This document shows, in pieces, positions 35,366 through 44,040 of a stretch of DNA of 64,000 nt (within the stretch, counting starts at the first letter, position 1; each line of letters opens with the position of its first letter). This DNA comes from an uncultured Cohaesibacter sp. (GTDB taxonomy: Bacteria; Pseudomonadota; Alphaproteobacteria; Rhizobiales; Cohaesibacteraceae). The stretch is from contig NZ_OY761553.1 in the NCBI RefSeq assembly GCF_963664735.1, positions 1,875,303 to 1,939,302 on the forward strand, written 5' to 3'. Made by a program: the position numbers and the translations under genes. The notes beneath the pieces were generated by a model. The model was not told the DNA's origin and did not search any database. It saw nothing but the letters and a program-made list of their open reading frames with translations.

Positions 35366-36667
35366 CTAGCTTTTGGAGCTTTCCACTTCGCCTTTGGACA
35401 CACGCATAGAGAATTCCGTTTCCTGACCTGCGGCGAGAAGCTTGGCCTGCGCAATCCAGTTTTCCCGATCAATGCGGCCCTTGAAGCTGAGGAATGTCGA
35501 TACGTAATTCACTTCCTTGCGTGTCCAATTGCCGATCTGATCAAAATGATAAATGCCCAGATCGTTAAGCTTGCCTTCGATAACCTTGCCTACGCCCTTG
35601 ATGCGCTTGAGATCATCGGGCGCTCCGTCTCGTGGTTCTGCGAGAAGTTTTGGCTTGGTGCCAACGGCCTCGGCTTTCTGTTCAGCGGACGCTCCTTTTG
35701 GCAAAGCAGCCAACACTTCAGCCATTTTCTTCTCTTCAGCTTCGAGATCCAACTCCTCATCTTCTTCATCAGAAGCAGATAGTGCAGCAGGAGCAGTCTC
35801 CGTTTGAGGTGCTGGCATCGCATTTTCTGGCGACATCAGGCCCTTGGCCTGCGGTATCCAGTTTTCCCGATCAATGCGCCCTTTGAAATCAAGGAAGGTC
35901 GTGACCCAGTTCACTTCGTCGCGCGTCCAGTTGGCAATCTGGTCAAAGTGATAGATACCAAGATTGTTGAGCTTGCCTTCGATGACCTTGCCAATGCCCT
36001 TGATTTTCTTAAGGTCATCGGCAGCCCCTCCGCGCGGAGCATCAAGCGCCTTTGGCTTGGTGCCAACGGCCTCGGCCTTTTCTTCGGCCGATGCGTCTGC
36101 TGGCAGCGCGGCTAGCGCGGCTGCACTAGTAGCATCCAGAGACGGATCGGTTTTTGCAACATCAACTGCAGCCTCTGGCTCTTTTTCCTCTAAAGCCTCA
36201 GGCTCTGCCTGCGGTACAGAAGGAGCGTCAAGCAAACCTTCGCCCGCCATGCCTTCGGCAACTTTTGTCGGATCGACGCTGGTATCAACCTCAGGGCTTG
36301 GTGCTGCCGCCGGTTTGGCTGCGGCTTCAGGCACCATAGCGACCTTACCGGATACCTCATTCCCTTCATCCTGAGCGTCCGGCTTAGGCTGTTGCTGCCC
36401 GCCGGGCAATGGTGCGGCGGTAAGGGCTGCGGCGACAGATGGCGCAAGGGCCAGATCTTCACTTTCTGCTTCTGCGAGGGCAGCTTGACGGGCATCTTCA
36501 GCCCTGTGGGCCGCAGCTGCCTCAGGGTCATAAAGAGCTTCGGCTCGGTTGGCCAATTCTTTTCCCTGTTTGCTCGCCAGAAAGGCCCTAAGGGCACAGC
36601 CGAGCAATGCGCCGATAATCACGGCCAGAACGATGAGCAGTAGTTCCTGTCCAACAAGTGCTGTCAT
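35366..36667 (-). CDS. Membrane-anchored protein with two helix-hairpin-helix modules
   Basis: A 433-residue protein. It has one N-terminal transmembrane helix (about 9-30), a long Ala/Glu/Pro-rich disordered linker (38-186) and two copies of a roughly 90-residue module (187-277 and 321-411, about 80% identical by eye). An acidic linker (DEEDEELDLEAEE) joins the copies. Each module ends in a helix-hairpin-helix core, DDLKKIKGIGKVIEGKL, plus LGIYHFDQIANWTRDEV and FKGRIDRENWI. This module is known as an add-on to NuoE and L21 in alphaproteobacteria. Role unknown; nucleic-acid or protein binding is possible. Third gene of the operon, ATG behind GGGAGGGAACC, 11 bases after the microprotein stop. 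Confidence 0.85.
   Translation of the reverse strand: MTALVGQELLLIVLAVIIGALLGCALRAFLASKQGKELANRAEALYDPEAAAAHRAEDARQAALAEAESEDLALAPSVAAALTAAPLPGGQQQPKPDAQDEGNEVSGKVAMVPEAAAKPAAAPSPEVDTSVDPTKVAEGMAGEGLLDAPSVPQAEPEALEEKEPEAAVDVAKTDPSLDATSAAALAALPADASAEEKAEAVGTKPKALDAPRGGAADDLKKIKGIGKVIEGKLNNLGIYHFDQIANWTRDEVNWVTTFLDFKGRIDRENWIPQAKGLMSPENAMPAPQTETAPAALSASDEEDEELDLEAEEKKMAEVLAALPKGASAEQKAEAVGTKPKLLAEPRDGAPDDLKRIKGVGKVIEGKLNDLGIYHFDQIGNWTRKEVNYVSTFLSFKGRIDRENWIAQAKLLAAGQETEFSMRVSKGEVESSKS
35435..36109 (-). repeat. Intragenic tandem duplication of the HhH module
   Basis: Repeat copies at 35435-35707 and 35837-36109 encode residues 321-411 and 187-277 of the same protein. The shared opening SAE-x-KAEAVGTKPK and the shared end FKGRIDRENWI show a duplication of the whole module, separated by about 130 bases of linker. 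Confidence 0.85.
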
Positions 36668-36678
36668 GGTTCCCTCCC

Positions 36679-36786
36679 TCAGTCTTTCGCTTGATCTTTT
36701 GGTTCACAGGCGAACCAACCGATGACGGCACCAAGAACAACTCCCAAAAGGAGCAATGGATAGAGATTGGCAATAAGATATCCCAT
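36679..36786 (-). CDS. 35-residue membrane microprotein
   Basis: An open frame of 35 codons between the OmpA gene and the HhH gene. GGAG lies 8 bases before the ATG. One hydrophobic helix fills most of it (LYPLLLLGVVLGAVIGWFAC, with glycines every few residues), followed by a short charged tail EPKDQAKD. The stop codon is 11 bases before the next start, so translation is coupled. Its place matches that of the small ArfB-type protein in the mycobacterial arfABC operon. Function is unknown; it may help the partners assemble in the membrane. Confidence 0.75.
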   Translation of the reverse strand: MGYLIANLYPLLLLGVVLGAVIGWFACEPKDQAKD

Positions 36787-36805
36787 TTTTCAAACTCCTG
36801 ATGGT

Positions 36806-38281
36806 CTATTGCTGCAGAATGACAAATTCGATGCGGCGATTTTTGGCCTTGCCTTCTGGCGTATCGTTGCTGGCAACGGGCTCGGTTTCACCAAAGCCCT
36901 TGGCCTGCAACCGATCTGCCGCAAGCCCTGCGCTTGACAGATAGGACAGAACTGCTCCTGCTCTGTTCTCGGAAAGCTCCTGATTGGCAGCACCGTCGCC
37001 ATCGCTATCGGTGTGACCGGCGATCTGGATTTTGCTCTCCGGGCAGCGTTTGGCCGTGTAGATCAGGCTGTCGAGCAGACCGAATGAATCTGACGAAATG
37101 CTGGCGTTGCCGCTATCAAAGAAAATAGTGTTTTGCTCCAGAGCACTGCGCATGAGGGCCTGGCATCGATCTGCATCTACGGCCTCGCCCGGTGCGCTGA
37201 CCGAAAGCTTCGGCGTAAACGCAACCGACTGCGGCAAGGACGCCTGCAAGGCCTTTTGCAAAGCGTCCAGAGCTCCTTCGTAAAAGGCGCTACCCGTGAG
37301 GCTCAGCCCGTCACTGCCAAGCTTGGCCTCGCCAGCATCAAGACGGCTGACAGCCTGAAGCACTGCCGCCGATATCTTGCTGTAATCATCGGCGCCTAGG
37401 CCAGCGATCTTGTCGCCCTTGCGGACCACCAGTTCATCGGACACGGCAGAATGGCCAAACTTGCGCTGTGCTTGCTGCAAGATATCAATCTTGATGTCTT
37501 CACTTGGAACTGAACCATTGAGCACCACGCCATCACTCGATTTGGTAATTGCAAAACCATCAATTGCTGCAGTGGGGCTTTTTCTATCTGTGAAACCGTT
37601 CTCGGTCTCTATCTCAGCGACTTTTGGCTCTGCGATCTGCAACTCGACGGCGACATCGCCCAGATCCTGAGATGCAATCATGTTTTCAAGCTTGTTGTAG
37701 GTTGCCAAACCTTCCGGCGTAGCAGGCAAAGCGCCGGAGATGGTCAATTTGCCATCAATCAGCATGGCTTTGGCATTGGGAAGCTCGGCCAGCATGCTTG
37801 TAGCAAGGGCTACAGCCTTATCCATATTCTTGGGCGCACCACGCGCAGCGACAACACTGCTCATCTCCAGCTTTGCTCCACTCAGAGCAGAAGAGATCTT
37901 GGCTGGCGCCTTCTTGAGCAAATCATATGGCAAATAGCCAATCATCGTCACTTCATGGCCCTGTCGCGTCAGCCCCCATGTATACGGGCTCTGAGCCGCG
38001 AGAAGCTCGGTCTTGTCCTTGACGATACGCACGCCCCACTCTGCCAACAGCAATTCGCTGGCCCAGTCAGCAACACCCTCTTCTGGCGCTATGCCCTTGA
38101 GGGTTGCATCGCGTCCACTGAATGAAATCGAAGCCCAATCCATATCCTTGGAAGCGAGCACCTGCAGGGCTCGCCCCGTCAAATCAGCCTCGATATTTTT
38201 CGTTTCACCATAAAGCGTAAGCCCGGCAACCGATACGACCGCCAGGGCTCCGGGGATCAACCAGCTTTTCAGCAATGACAT
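36806..38281 (-). CDS. BON-OmpA envelope protein, ArfA-like
   Basis: A 491-residue protein. An N-terminal helix (about 5-24) anchors it in the inner membrane with the rest in the periplasm. Several BON-like alpha/beta repeats are seen (about 33-95, 150-200, 245-300 and 305-365). The C-terminal OmpA-like domain (375-491) binds peptidoglycan; the diaminopimelate-binding Asp425 and Arg440 are kept in HTDSDGDGAANQELSENRAG. The architecture (helix, BON, OmpA domain) is that of the Rv0899/ArfA family, also known from rhizobia. First gene of a three-gene operon ending at 35366. Confidence 0.88.
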   Translation of the reverse strand: MSLLKSWLIPGALAVVSVAGLTLYGETKNIEADLTGRALQVLASKDMDWASISFSGRDATLKGIAPEEGVADWASELLLAEWGVRIVKDKTELLAAQSPYTWGLTRQGHEVTMIGYLPYDLLKKAPAKISSALSGAKLEMSSVVAARGAPKNMDKAVALATSMLAELPNAKAMLIDGKLTISGALPATPEGLATYNKLENMIASQDLGDVAVELQIAEPKVAEIETENGFTDRKSPTAAIDGFAITKSSDGVVLNGSVPSEDIKIDILQQAQRKFGHSAVSDELVVRKGDKIAGLGADDYSKISAAVLQAVSRLDAGEAKLGSDGLSLTGSAFYEGALDALQKALQASLPQSVAFTPKLSVSAPGEAVDADRCQALMRSALEQNTIFFDSGNASISSDSFGLLDSLIYTAKRCPESKIQIAGHTDSDGDGAANQELSENRAGAVLSYLSSAGLAADRLQAKGFGETEPVASNDTPEGKAKNRRIEFVILQQ

Positions 38282-38539
38282 TTTGGCAATTCCTTCCTAT
38301 GATCCACTGGGCATCCGTCGGATGTCGTTTGTGACGGAGGTGGAACCCAATCATTTATCAGAGTAGCTCAGCAATCTTTGCTGTCCAATAGCAACTGATG
38401 CGGCAGGTGACGAAATTTACGTTTTATTCAACTTTATGATTGTGATCTCGCCCCGAATTGCCCGGTTCCCGGCAAGAATTGAGCTCCAAAAGCACACGCT
38501 CCGTTTATTCAATTAAACCAAGTATTTCGCGACATCTTC

Positions 38540-39769
38540 ATGACAGATCAAAGCCTTTCCAAAGCACAAGCCAGACGAATCGCTCTCAAGGCGCAGGGCT
38601 TTTTGCCGCAGAGACGCGGTTTGAAACGCATCGACAAGCGGCATTTGGGCGATGTTTTCAAGCATGTCTCGCTGCTGCAAATCGACTCGGTCAATGTGCT
38701 TGATCGCGCCCATTATCTAACGCTGTTTGCACGCTTTGGAGCCTATGACAAAGCCAGAATCGATCAGCTCACCCACAAGGTGGGCCACCATGGCGCGCCC
38801 AAGGACTATTTCGAATATTGGGGCCATGAAGCCTCCCTCTTGCCGACCCATCTTTATCCCGCGCTCGCATGGCGCATGGATCGGGCGCGCCGTCACGAAG
38901 GGGTGTGGGGCAAGCTTTCCCGTCTGGCTCGGGAAAAACCGGAGCTTATCGAAGCGGTCTACAAGGAGGTCGTTGATCGCGGTCCATTGTGCGTTTCCGA
39001 TCTGGAAAAGCGAGAGAGCCGCTCGGGGTCATGGTGGGGATGGAATGAGAGCAAGATTGCGCTGGAGTTCCTGTTCTGGTGTGGTCACATCACCGCCGCA
39101 GGGAGAGACAAATTCACCCGCTATTACGATTTGCCCGAGCGGGTCATACCCGCCGAAATCCTCAACACGCCCCCACTCTCGGAGGCGGATGCGCATCGCC
39201 AGCTGATGGAACTGGCAGCGCGATCCCACGGCATTGGAACGGAGAAATGTCTTAAAGACTATTTCCGGCTTTCAACCGCAGAAGCACGCAATGCGCTTCA
39301 TGGCCTCATAGAAGATGGTATTGTCGAAGAGGTGTCTGTCGAGGGGTGGAACGGGCCGGTCTATTTGCATAAGGAGGCCTCGTTACCAGCGCGGGCCAAT
39401 TGCCGCGCACTGCTGGCCCCCTTCGACTCACTCATCTGGTATCGAGACCGGGTAGAGGCCCTGTTTGATTTTCACTATCGTATCGAAATCTATGTTCCGA
39501 AAGAGAAACGGCAGTTTGGCTATTATGTTTTGCCGTTTCTCATGGGAGACAGACTGGTCGCGCGGCTTGACTTGAAGGCAAACCGGCAGGAAGCGATCCT
39601 GGAGGTTTTTGCAAGTCATGGCGAGGCAAATATTGACAGGGGAAAAGTGGCCGCAGCGTTGTCTGAGGAACTTGCAACAATGGCCAGTTGGATGGGGCTT
39701 GATGCCATTCGAATAGGCGAGCGGGGAGACCTGGCAGGGCATCTATCAGAGGCCATAGCCAAACTTTGA
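38540..39769 (+). CDS. Winged-helix DNA glycosylase of the AlkX/YcaQ family
   Basis: A 409-residue protein of the HTH_42 family (COG3214). E. coli YcaQ (AlkX) unhooks interstrand DNA cross-links; the AlkZ branch acts on azinomycin adducts. The catalytic site motif QxD is visible as Q47-I-D49 in LLQIDSVNVLDRAHYLTLFAR, the pattern of the AlkX branch (AlkZ has QxQ). Other conserved blocks are YWGHEASLLP and ALLAPFDSLIWYRDR. It is a single-gene unit, so genotoxin or general alkylation repair is inferred only from the family. Confidence 0.88.
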   Translation: MTDQSLSKAQARRIALKAQGFLPQRRGLKRIDKRHLGDVFKHVSLLQIDSVNVLDRAHYLTLFARFGAYDKARIDQLTHKVGHHGAPKDYFEYWGHEASLLPTHLYPALAWRMDRARRHEGVWGKLSRLAREKPELIEAVYKEVVDRGPLCVSDLEKRESRSGSWWGWNESKIALEFLFWCGHITAAGRDKFTRYYDLPERVIPAEILNTPPLSEADAHRQLMELAARSHGIGTEKCLKDYFRLSTAEARNALHGLIEDGIVEEVSVEGWNGPVYLHKEASLPARANCRALLAPFDSLIWYRDRVEALFDFHYRIEIYVPKEKRQFGYYVLPFLMGDRLVARLDLKANRQEAILEVFASHGEANIDRGKVAAALSEELATMASWMGLDAIRIGERGDLAGHLSEAIAKL

Positions 39770-40110
39770 GGATAGGCTTAGTTGTTGCCTATTTATTGCA
39801 GTGGCAGCAGCAAGCAGATGGGGAAACGGTCGTGCAAACAATGGCGCGAAATGCTTCCCTGATCAATTTCAGCCGAAGGACTCTTGCACTGGCTATATAG
39901 GTTCCGGACATTGGACAGCTCCATTTTTGGATATTCTTGTTATATTTGTTATTAAAGGAACTCTAAACTAGATCACGCGCGTCCACAAGCACCCAGCTAT
40001 GACGCAAATCGCATGTTTGGTATGAAGAAAATCTATGATAAGGCTCTAAGAAGCTTCAAATCCCCCGTTTGCCCCCGCATTTTCTGCTTTTTTACGAAAG
40101 ACATTCTCCC
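39770..40110. other. Spacer upstream of the HAD gene
   Basis: About 340 bases without a gene that I can support. No terminator hairpin or repeat stands out. Confidence 0.4.
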
Positions 40111-40749
40111 ATGACACAGCTGGACCTTGACCGGATCCAATGTCTGATCTTCGATCTCGATGGAACGTTGGTCGACAGTGAAATTCTCAGCTTGCAAGGC
40201 TATTGCGACTCAGTGCCGGACCTTGATTGGGATACCGCATATCTGGCGGAGCATTTGCGCGGTTGGCAATTTGCCAAGATCGTCAAGGCGATTGAAGAAC
40301 GGGTGGGTCATTCGGTTGGTGATGATTTCGAAACACGCTACCGCGCACGGGTCGCCGACCTGTTCAATGCTGAACTGCATGCATTCCCGGATGTGTTGGA
40401 CGTCGTCCCCGCTATCGACTTGCCCAAATGCATCGCCTCGTCAGGCCCGATCAAGAAGATGCGCCACTCGTTGGGGCTTACCGGGCTTCTGCCCTATTTT
40501 GAAGATCGCCTGTTCAGCGCCTATGACATAAACAGCTTCAAGCCTGATCCGGGTCTCTTCCTTTATGCAGCGGAAAAGATGGGCATTGCACCAGAAGCCT
40601 GTCTGGTGGTGGAAGACAGTGCGGTGGGAATTGAGGCGGCAAGGCGGGCTGGCATGCAATATCTGCTCCATGCGCCAGAGGGCCATGAACCCTATAAGGG
40701 ATATGATGGGCAGGTGCTAAAGCGCTATCGCGATTTTCCTATCAAATAA
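40111..40749 (+). CDS. HAD superfamily phosphatase
   Basis: A 212-residue haloacid dehalogenase-like hydrolase of the beta-phosphoglucomutase/GPH group. Motifs: D15-L-D17-GTLVD (nucleophile and acid), IASSGP (second motif), KPDPGLFL (Lys) and VVEDSAVGIEAARRAG (metal Asp). The cap domain lies between motifs 1 and 2. It probably dephosphorylates a sugar phosphate or phosphoglycolate; the substrate is not clear. The frame runs upstream to a TTG, but the ATG is the better start. A small membrane-anchored protein follows 19 bases later. Confidence 0.85.
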   Translation: MTQLDLDRIQCLIFDLDGTLVDSEILSLQGYCDSVPDLDWDTAYLAEHLRGWQFAKIVKAIEERVGHSVGDDFETRYRARVADLFNAELHAFPDVLDVVPAIDLPKCIASSGPIKKMRHSLGLTGLLPYFEDRLFSAYDINSFKPDPGLFLYAAEKMGIAPEACLVVEDSAVGIEAARRAGMQYLLHAPEGHEPYKGYDGQVLKRYRDFPIK

Positions 40750-40768
40750 CCTCAAAAAGTCGCTTGCC

Positions 40769-40954
40769 ATGCCAGAAACGCCTCCGGAATTCGATCTTGC
40801 TGCACACAAAGCGGACCTATCAGGTAAAGCAGCGCCTGCTATACCGTCGCGTCGACGCACGGAGCGATTCAATCGGGACACCAAAGACAAGCTGATTGCC
40901 CTTCTCATTGTCTTTATCTTGCTTGCTGCATTTTTTCTGTATATCCAAAGCTGA
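40769..40954 (+). CDS. 61-residue tail-anchored membrane protein
   Basis: The N-terminal 40 residues are hydrophilic with an SRRRTERFNRDTKDK basic stretch, and one C-terminal hydrophobic helix (LIALLIVFILLAAFFLYI) ends the protein two residues later. It looks tail-anchored in the inner membrane. It lies between the HAD gene and a hydroxyacid dehydrogenase on the same strand, 35 bases upstream of the latter, so it is likely in one operon. The Shine-Dalgarno sequence is weak. No family recognised. Confidence 0.6.
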   Translation: MPETPPEFDLAAHKADLSGKAAPAIPSRRRTERFNRDTKDKLIALLIVFILLAAFFLYIQS

Positions 40955-40988
40955 CCAGTCACATAGCAAATAAAGAAAAATCGAAGCC

Positions 40989-41921
40989 ATGAAATGTCTC
41001 ATTGTTCAGCCCGTTCATGAAGAAGGGCTCTCCCTGTTGCGGCAAAAGGGCATAGAGCCTGTTATATGCCCGGATCCCTCTATGGAGACGGTCGCCTCAT
41101 TGGTGCCCGGATGCGAAGCCTGCATCACCCGCGACGCCGGTTTTTCCGCTGATGCCTTTGCTGCGGCAGACATGCTCAAGGTCGTCGTTGTCCACGGAGC
41201 CGGTCATGATGCCGTCGACAAGGAAGCGGCCACCCGCCATGGTGTTCTGGTTTGCAACACCCCCGGCGCGAACGCGCAATCGGTATCCGAACTGGCTCTT
41301 GGCCTTGCCCTTTCGGCTGCAAGGCTTCTGCCCGCAGCCGACAAGGAAGAACGCGCAGGTAAATTCGGTTTCCGCGACCGGAACCAGACGCTTGAATTGC
41401 AGGGAAAAACCGCATTGGTTGTTGGCTGGGGCCATACCGGCTCGCGCCTTGGCAAAATGTTGCGCGGAGCGCTTGACATGCGCGTGCTGGTTCACTCGCC
41501 ACGGGTCAGGGATCTGGGCGATTTTGAACGCGCCAGCTCGCTGGAAGCCGGTTTGGCCGAAGCCGATCTGATTTCGCTGCACACACCCATGCGCCCAGAG
41601 ACCCGCCACATGATCAACAAGGACAGCCTTGCCCTTGCCAAGCCGGGAGCCATATTGGTCAACACCGCACGTGCAGGCCTCGTGGATGAGGAGGCCTTGC
41701 TTGATGCTCTTCAGTCCGGCCATCTCTTTGCAGCCGGTCTCGATGTTTATGAAGCAAGCGCCCCACAAGGGCCTTTGGGCCAGTGTGACAGGGTCATCTT
41801 TGCCCCGCATCTTGGCGGCGCCACCGAAGAAGCCATGCGCCGCATCGCTGTTGGCTCGGTTCAGAATGTGCTGACGGCTCTTTCGGGAGCCCGTCCTGCA
41901 ACAGCCCTCAATCTGGGCTGA
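40989..41921 (+). CDS. D-isomer-specific 2-hydroxyacid dehydrogenase 1
   Basis: A 310-residue NAD(P)-dependent dehydrogenase of the phosphoglycerate dehydrogenase/hydroxypyruvate reductase family. The nucleotide loop reads GWGHTG (146-151) and the catalytic triad is R228 (NTARAGLVDEEAL), E255 and H274 (APHLGGATEEA). No ACT domain, so it is not a full SerA. The substrate (hydroxypyruvate, glyoxylate or another 2-keto acid) is not known. Probably co-transcribed with the HAD and tail-anchored genes. It ends just ahead of the convergent nucleosidase gene. Confidence 0.88.
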   Translation: MKCLIVQPVHEEGLSLLRQKGIEPVICPDPSMETVASLVPGCEACITRDAGFSADAFAAADMLKVVVVHGAGHDAVDKEAATRHGVLVCNTPGANAQSVSELALGLALSAARLLPAADKEERAGKFGFRDRNQTLELQGKTALVVGWGHTGSRLGKMLRGALDMRVLVHSPRVRDLGDFERASSLEAGLAEADLISLHTPMRPETRHMINKDSLALAKPGAILVNTARAGLVDEEALLDALQSGHLFAAGLDVYEASAPQGPLGQCDRVIFAPHLGGATEEAMRRIAVGSVQNVLTALSGARPATALNLG

Positions 41922-41931
41922 TCTTCAAGGT

Positions 41932-41972
41932 TTATGGTCTGGTCCCTTGCCTAGAGGCGGATCAGACCATAA
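41932..41972. terminator. Hairpin shared by convergent gene ends
   Basis: TTATGGTCTG/CAGACCATAA 10-bp stem with a 21-base loop. The stop codon of the minus-strand nucleosidase lies in the loop. T-tracts are weak, so termination is a guess. Confidence 0.45.
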
Positions 41973-42589
41973 TTGATTGCCCTCTCCAGCTTGCCAACTG
42001 CCGTTGCGAGATTTTCATCGACAACATGGAGATATTCGGTCCAGTCGCTAACATGGGTCAGTTCTGCCTTGCCATCGGAAATCCCGCGCAAGCCGATCAT
42101 TGGCACATCGTGCAGCATGCAAGCGCGCAACACGGCAAAGCTTTCCATATCCACCATGTCCGCATCGATACCGTCATAGGCCGCGCCGGAAACAATGTTG
42201 CCACCGGTCGAAAGGCGTGCTTCTTTCACATCGGGAATGCGGAATGGCATTGGCACATCCACCGGCAGATCAACAAAAGGCGTTTTACCCTTTTCAAAAC
42301 CGAGCGGAGAGGTATCCATGTCGCGATAGCTGATGGAGGTTGCCTGATAGACCTCGGTCTGTTCCAGATTCGCCGATCCGGCAGAGCCAAGAGATACCAC
42401 CAGATCCGGCTTTTGATCCGTGGCTACCAGTCTGGCAAGAAATGACGACACGTTGATTGCCGCTTCCACGGGGCCAACGCCGATCATCAGAGGCACGATC
42501 CTAGCCCGCAGATGCTCCTTATATTCTGCATCCACCGCCATAACGTAAAGAACGCGTTTGCCCGCTACGGTCTTGAGTTCATAATCCAT
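41951..42589 (-). CDS. 5'-methylthioadenosine/S-adenosylhomocysteine nucleosidase family
   Basis: A 212-residue purine/uridine phosphorylase-fold protein. The Glu in VDMES (E149 of the M148-E-S150 motif) and Asp172 in RGISDG are the substrate-binding and catalytic residues of the MtnN group, and GSAGS (69-73) is the phosphate/ribose loop. It probably cleaves MTA or SAH in the methionine salvage and SAM recycling routes. A related nucleosidase activity cannot be excluded. Confidence 0.85.
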   Translation of the reverse strand: MDYELKTVAGKRVLYVMAVDAEYKEHLRARIVPLMIGVGPVEAAINVSSFLARLVATDQKPDLVVSLGSAGSANLEQTEVYQATSISYRDMDTSPLGFEKGKTPFVDLPVDVPMPFRIPDVKEARLSTGGNIVSGAAYDGIDADMVDMESFAVLRACMLHDVPMIGLRGISDGKAELTHVSDWTEYLHVVDENLATAVGKLERAINYGLIRL

Positions 42590-42916
42590 CGTCTCGCCTT
42601 GCCTCTGCTCAAGCCCTCATCGGGGCAATCTCTCGTCAAACCCTATCAATTCTGACCAGGTTTCAATTGACTCTACCGCATTGATGCAAAGGCAAATTCA
42701 CCAATCAGATAACTGACCTCTCTGGTGCTACATCGAAATGGCGCAGAATCCAAGACCGGCATTTACAGACCGGCTGAAATGTCGCTAATATCGGGCAGAC
42801 AAAAATACCACTTACCCTTCGAACGCCTCGCTCTTGCCTCAAGTCTTTTTGCAGCCACCCCACAATGGTCTTGCTCGCGGCAGGAGTTCAGCTCTCTTTT
42901 TCAAGGAAATAATTCA
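42590..42916. other. Divergent promoter region, nucleosidase / dehydrogenase 2
   Basis: No separate gene. The plus-strand frame of dehydrogenase 2 is open back to 42725, but the upstream part has no start signal. Confidence 0.45.
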
Positions 42917-43858
42917 ATGAAACCTGACGTCCTTGTTGTCGTTCCTCTGCGCCCAGATCAGCAAAGCCAGCTGGAAGACGCCTATACGCTCCATCGTTAC
43001 GATCTGGCTGAAGACAAGGATGCCTTTCTTGACGAGGTCGGAGACAAGATCGTCGCTGCCGTTGCCAGTGGCGGACGTAGCCTTCAGCGCCCGCAAATCG
43101 AGAAACTGCCGAATCTCAAGATCATTGCCTCTTCCGGTGTCGGTTATGACTCAACCGATGTTGCAGCATGCAACGAAAAAGGCATCAAGCTGACAAATAC
43201 TCCCGATGTACTCACCGACGACGTGGCCGATCTGGCGCTGGGGCTTGTCCTTGCCATCCGCCGCGAACTGGTCAAGGGCGATGCCTATGTGCGCTCCGGC
43301 GCCTGGGGCCGGGATGGCATGATGGGGCTCACCCGCTCCATGCGTGGCAAGAAAGTGGGCATCGCGGGCTTTGGTCGCATCGGCAAGGCAATTGCGGCCC
43401 GTCTGGCCCCGCTTGGCGTCGAGATGGCCTATAATGGACGTCATGAACAGAGTGGTGTTGACTACCCTTACATGTCCGATCTGGTTGCCATGGCGAAATG
43501 GTCCGACATGCTGATCGCCGTCATGCCCGGCGGGCCTGCGACACAAGGAATAATCAACACCCAAGTGCTAGAGGCACTTGGCCCGGAAGGCACCTTTATC
43601 AATGTCGCTCGTGGATCGGTCGTCGATGAAGATGCCCTTATCGCTTGCCTCAAGGATGGTCGTCTGGGCAGCGCGGCGCTTGACGTTTATCTCAATGAGC
43701 CAAATCCGAATCCGGCATTTACTGAGCTGACAAATATCGTCCTGCATCCGCACCATGCCAGCGCCACGGTAGAGACGCGCGGGGCCATGTCTCAGCTGGT
43801 CGTCGACAATCTTGCCGCTCACTTTGCTGGCAAGCCGCTTTTGACTGCGGTCAACTGA
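42917..43858 (+). CDS. D-isomer-specific 2-hydroxyacid dehydrogenase 2
   Basis: A 313-residue NAD(P)-dependent reductase of the glyoxylate/hydroxypyruvate reductase group. The Rossmann loop GFGRIG is at 151-156. Catalytic residues are R231 (NVARGSVVDEDAL), E260 and H278 (LHPHHASATVETR). It is a second paralogue close to the one at 40989 but distinct in sequence. ATG with AAGGAA upstream. A small perfect hairpin (43860-43876) follows the stop. Substrate not known. Confidence 0.88.
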   Translation: MKPDVLVVVPLRPDQQSQLEDAYTLHRYDLAEDKDAFLDEVGDKIVAAVASGGRSLQRPQIEKLPNLKIIASSGVGYDSTDVAACNEKGIKLTNTPDVLTDDVADLALGLVLAIRRELVKGDAYVRSGAWGRDGMMGLTRSMRGKKVGIAGFGRIGKAIAARLAPLGVEMAYNGRHEQSGVDYPYMSDLVAMAKWSDMLIAVMPGGPATQGIINTQVLEALGPEGTFINVARGSVVDEDALIACLKDGRLGSAALDVYLNEPNPNPAFTELTNIVLHPHHASATVETRGAMSQLVVDNLAAHFAGKPLLTAVN

Positions 43859-43997
43859 TCGAATAGCGACTATTCGCAAAATGAGATATACTGAGCGGCA
43901 GAACTGCTCGATTGGGCTGGTTCTAACCTACATCGCGCTCAAGAAAGTTGGCAAAACCAAGGAAGCGGAACAAGTCTCGCTTTCGTGAAAAGCAAGA

Positions 43998-44016
43998 AGC
44001 GGCCCGTTGGGCCGCT
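43998..44016 (-). terminator. Terminator after the DnaJ-class gene
   Basis: AGCGGCCC-GTT-GGGCCGCT 8-bp stem followed on the minus strand by TCTTGCTTTT. Confidence 0.75.
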
Positions 44017-44040
44017 CCCTATTGCATTCAGTCGTCTCTC

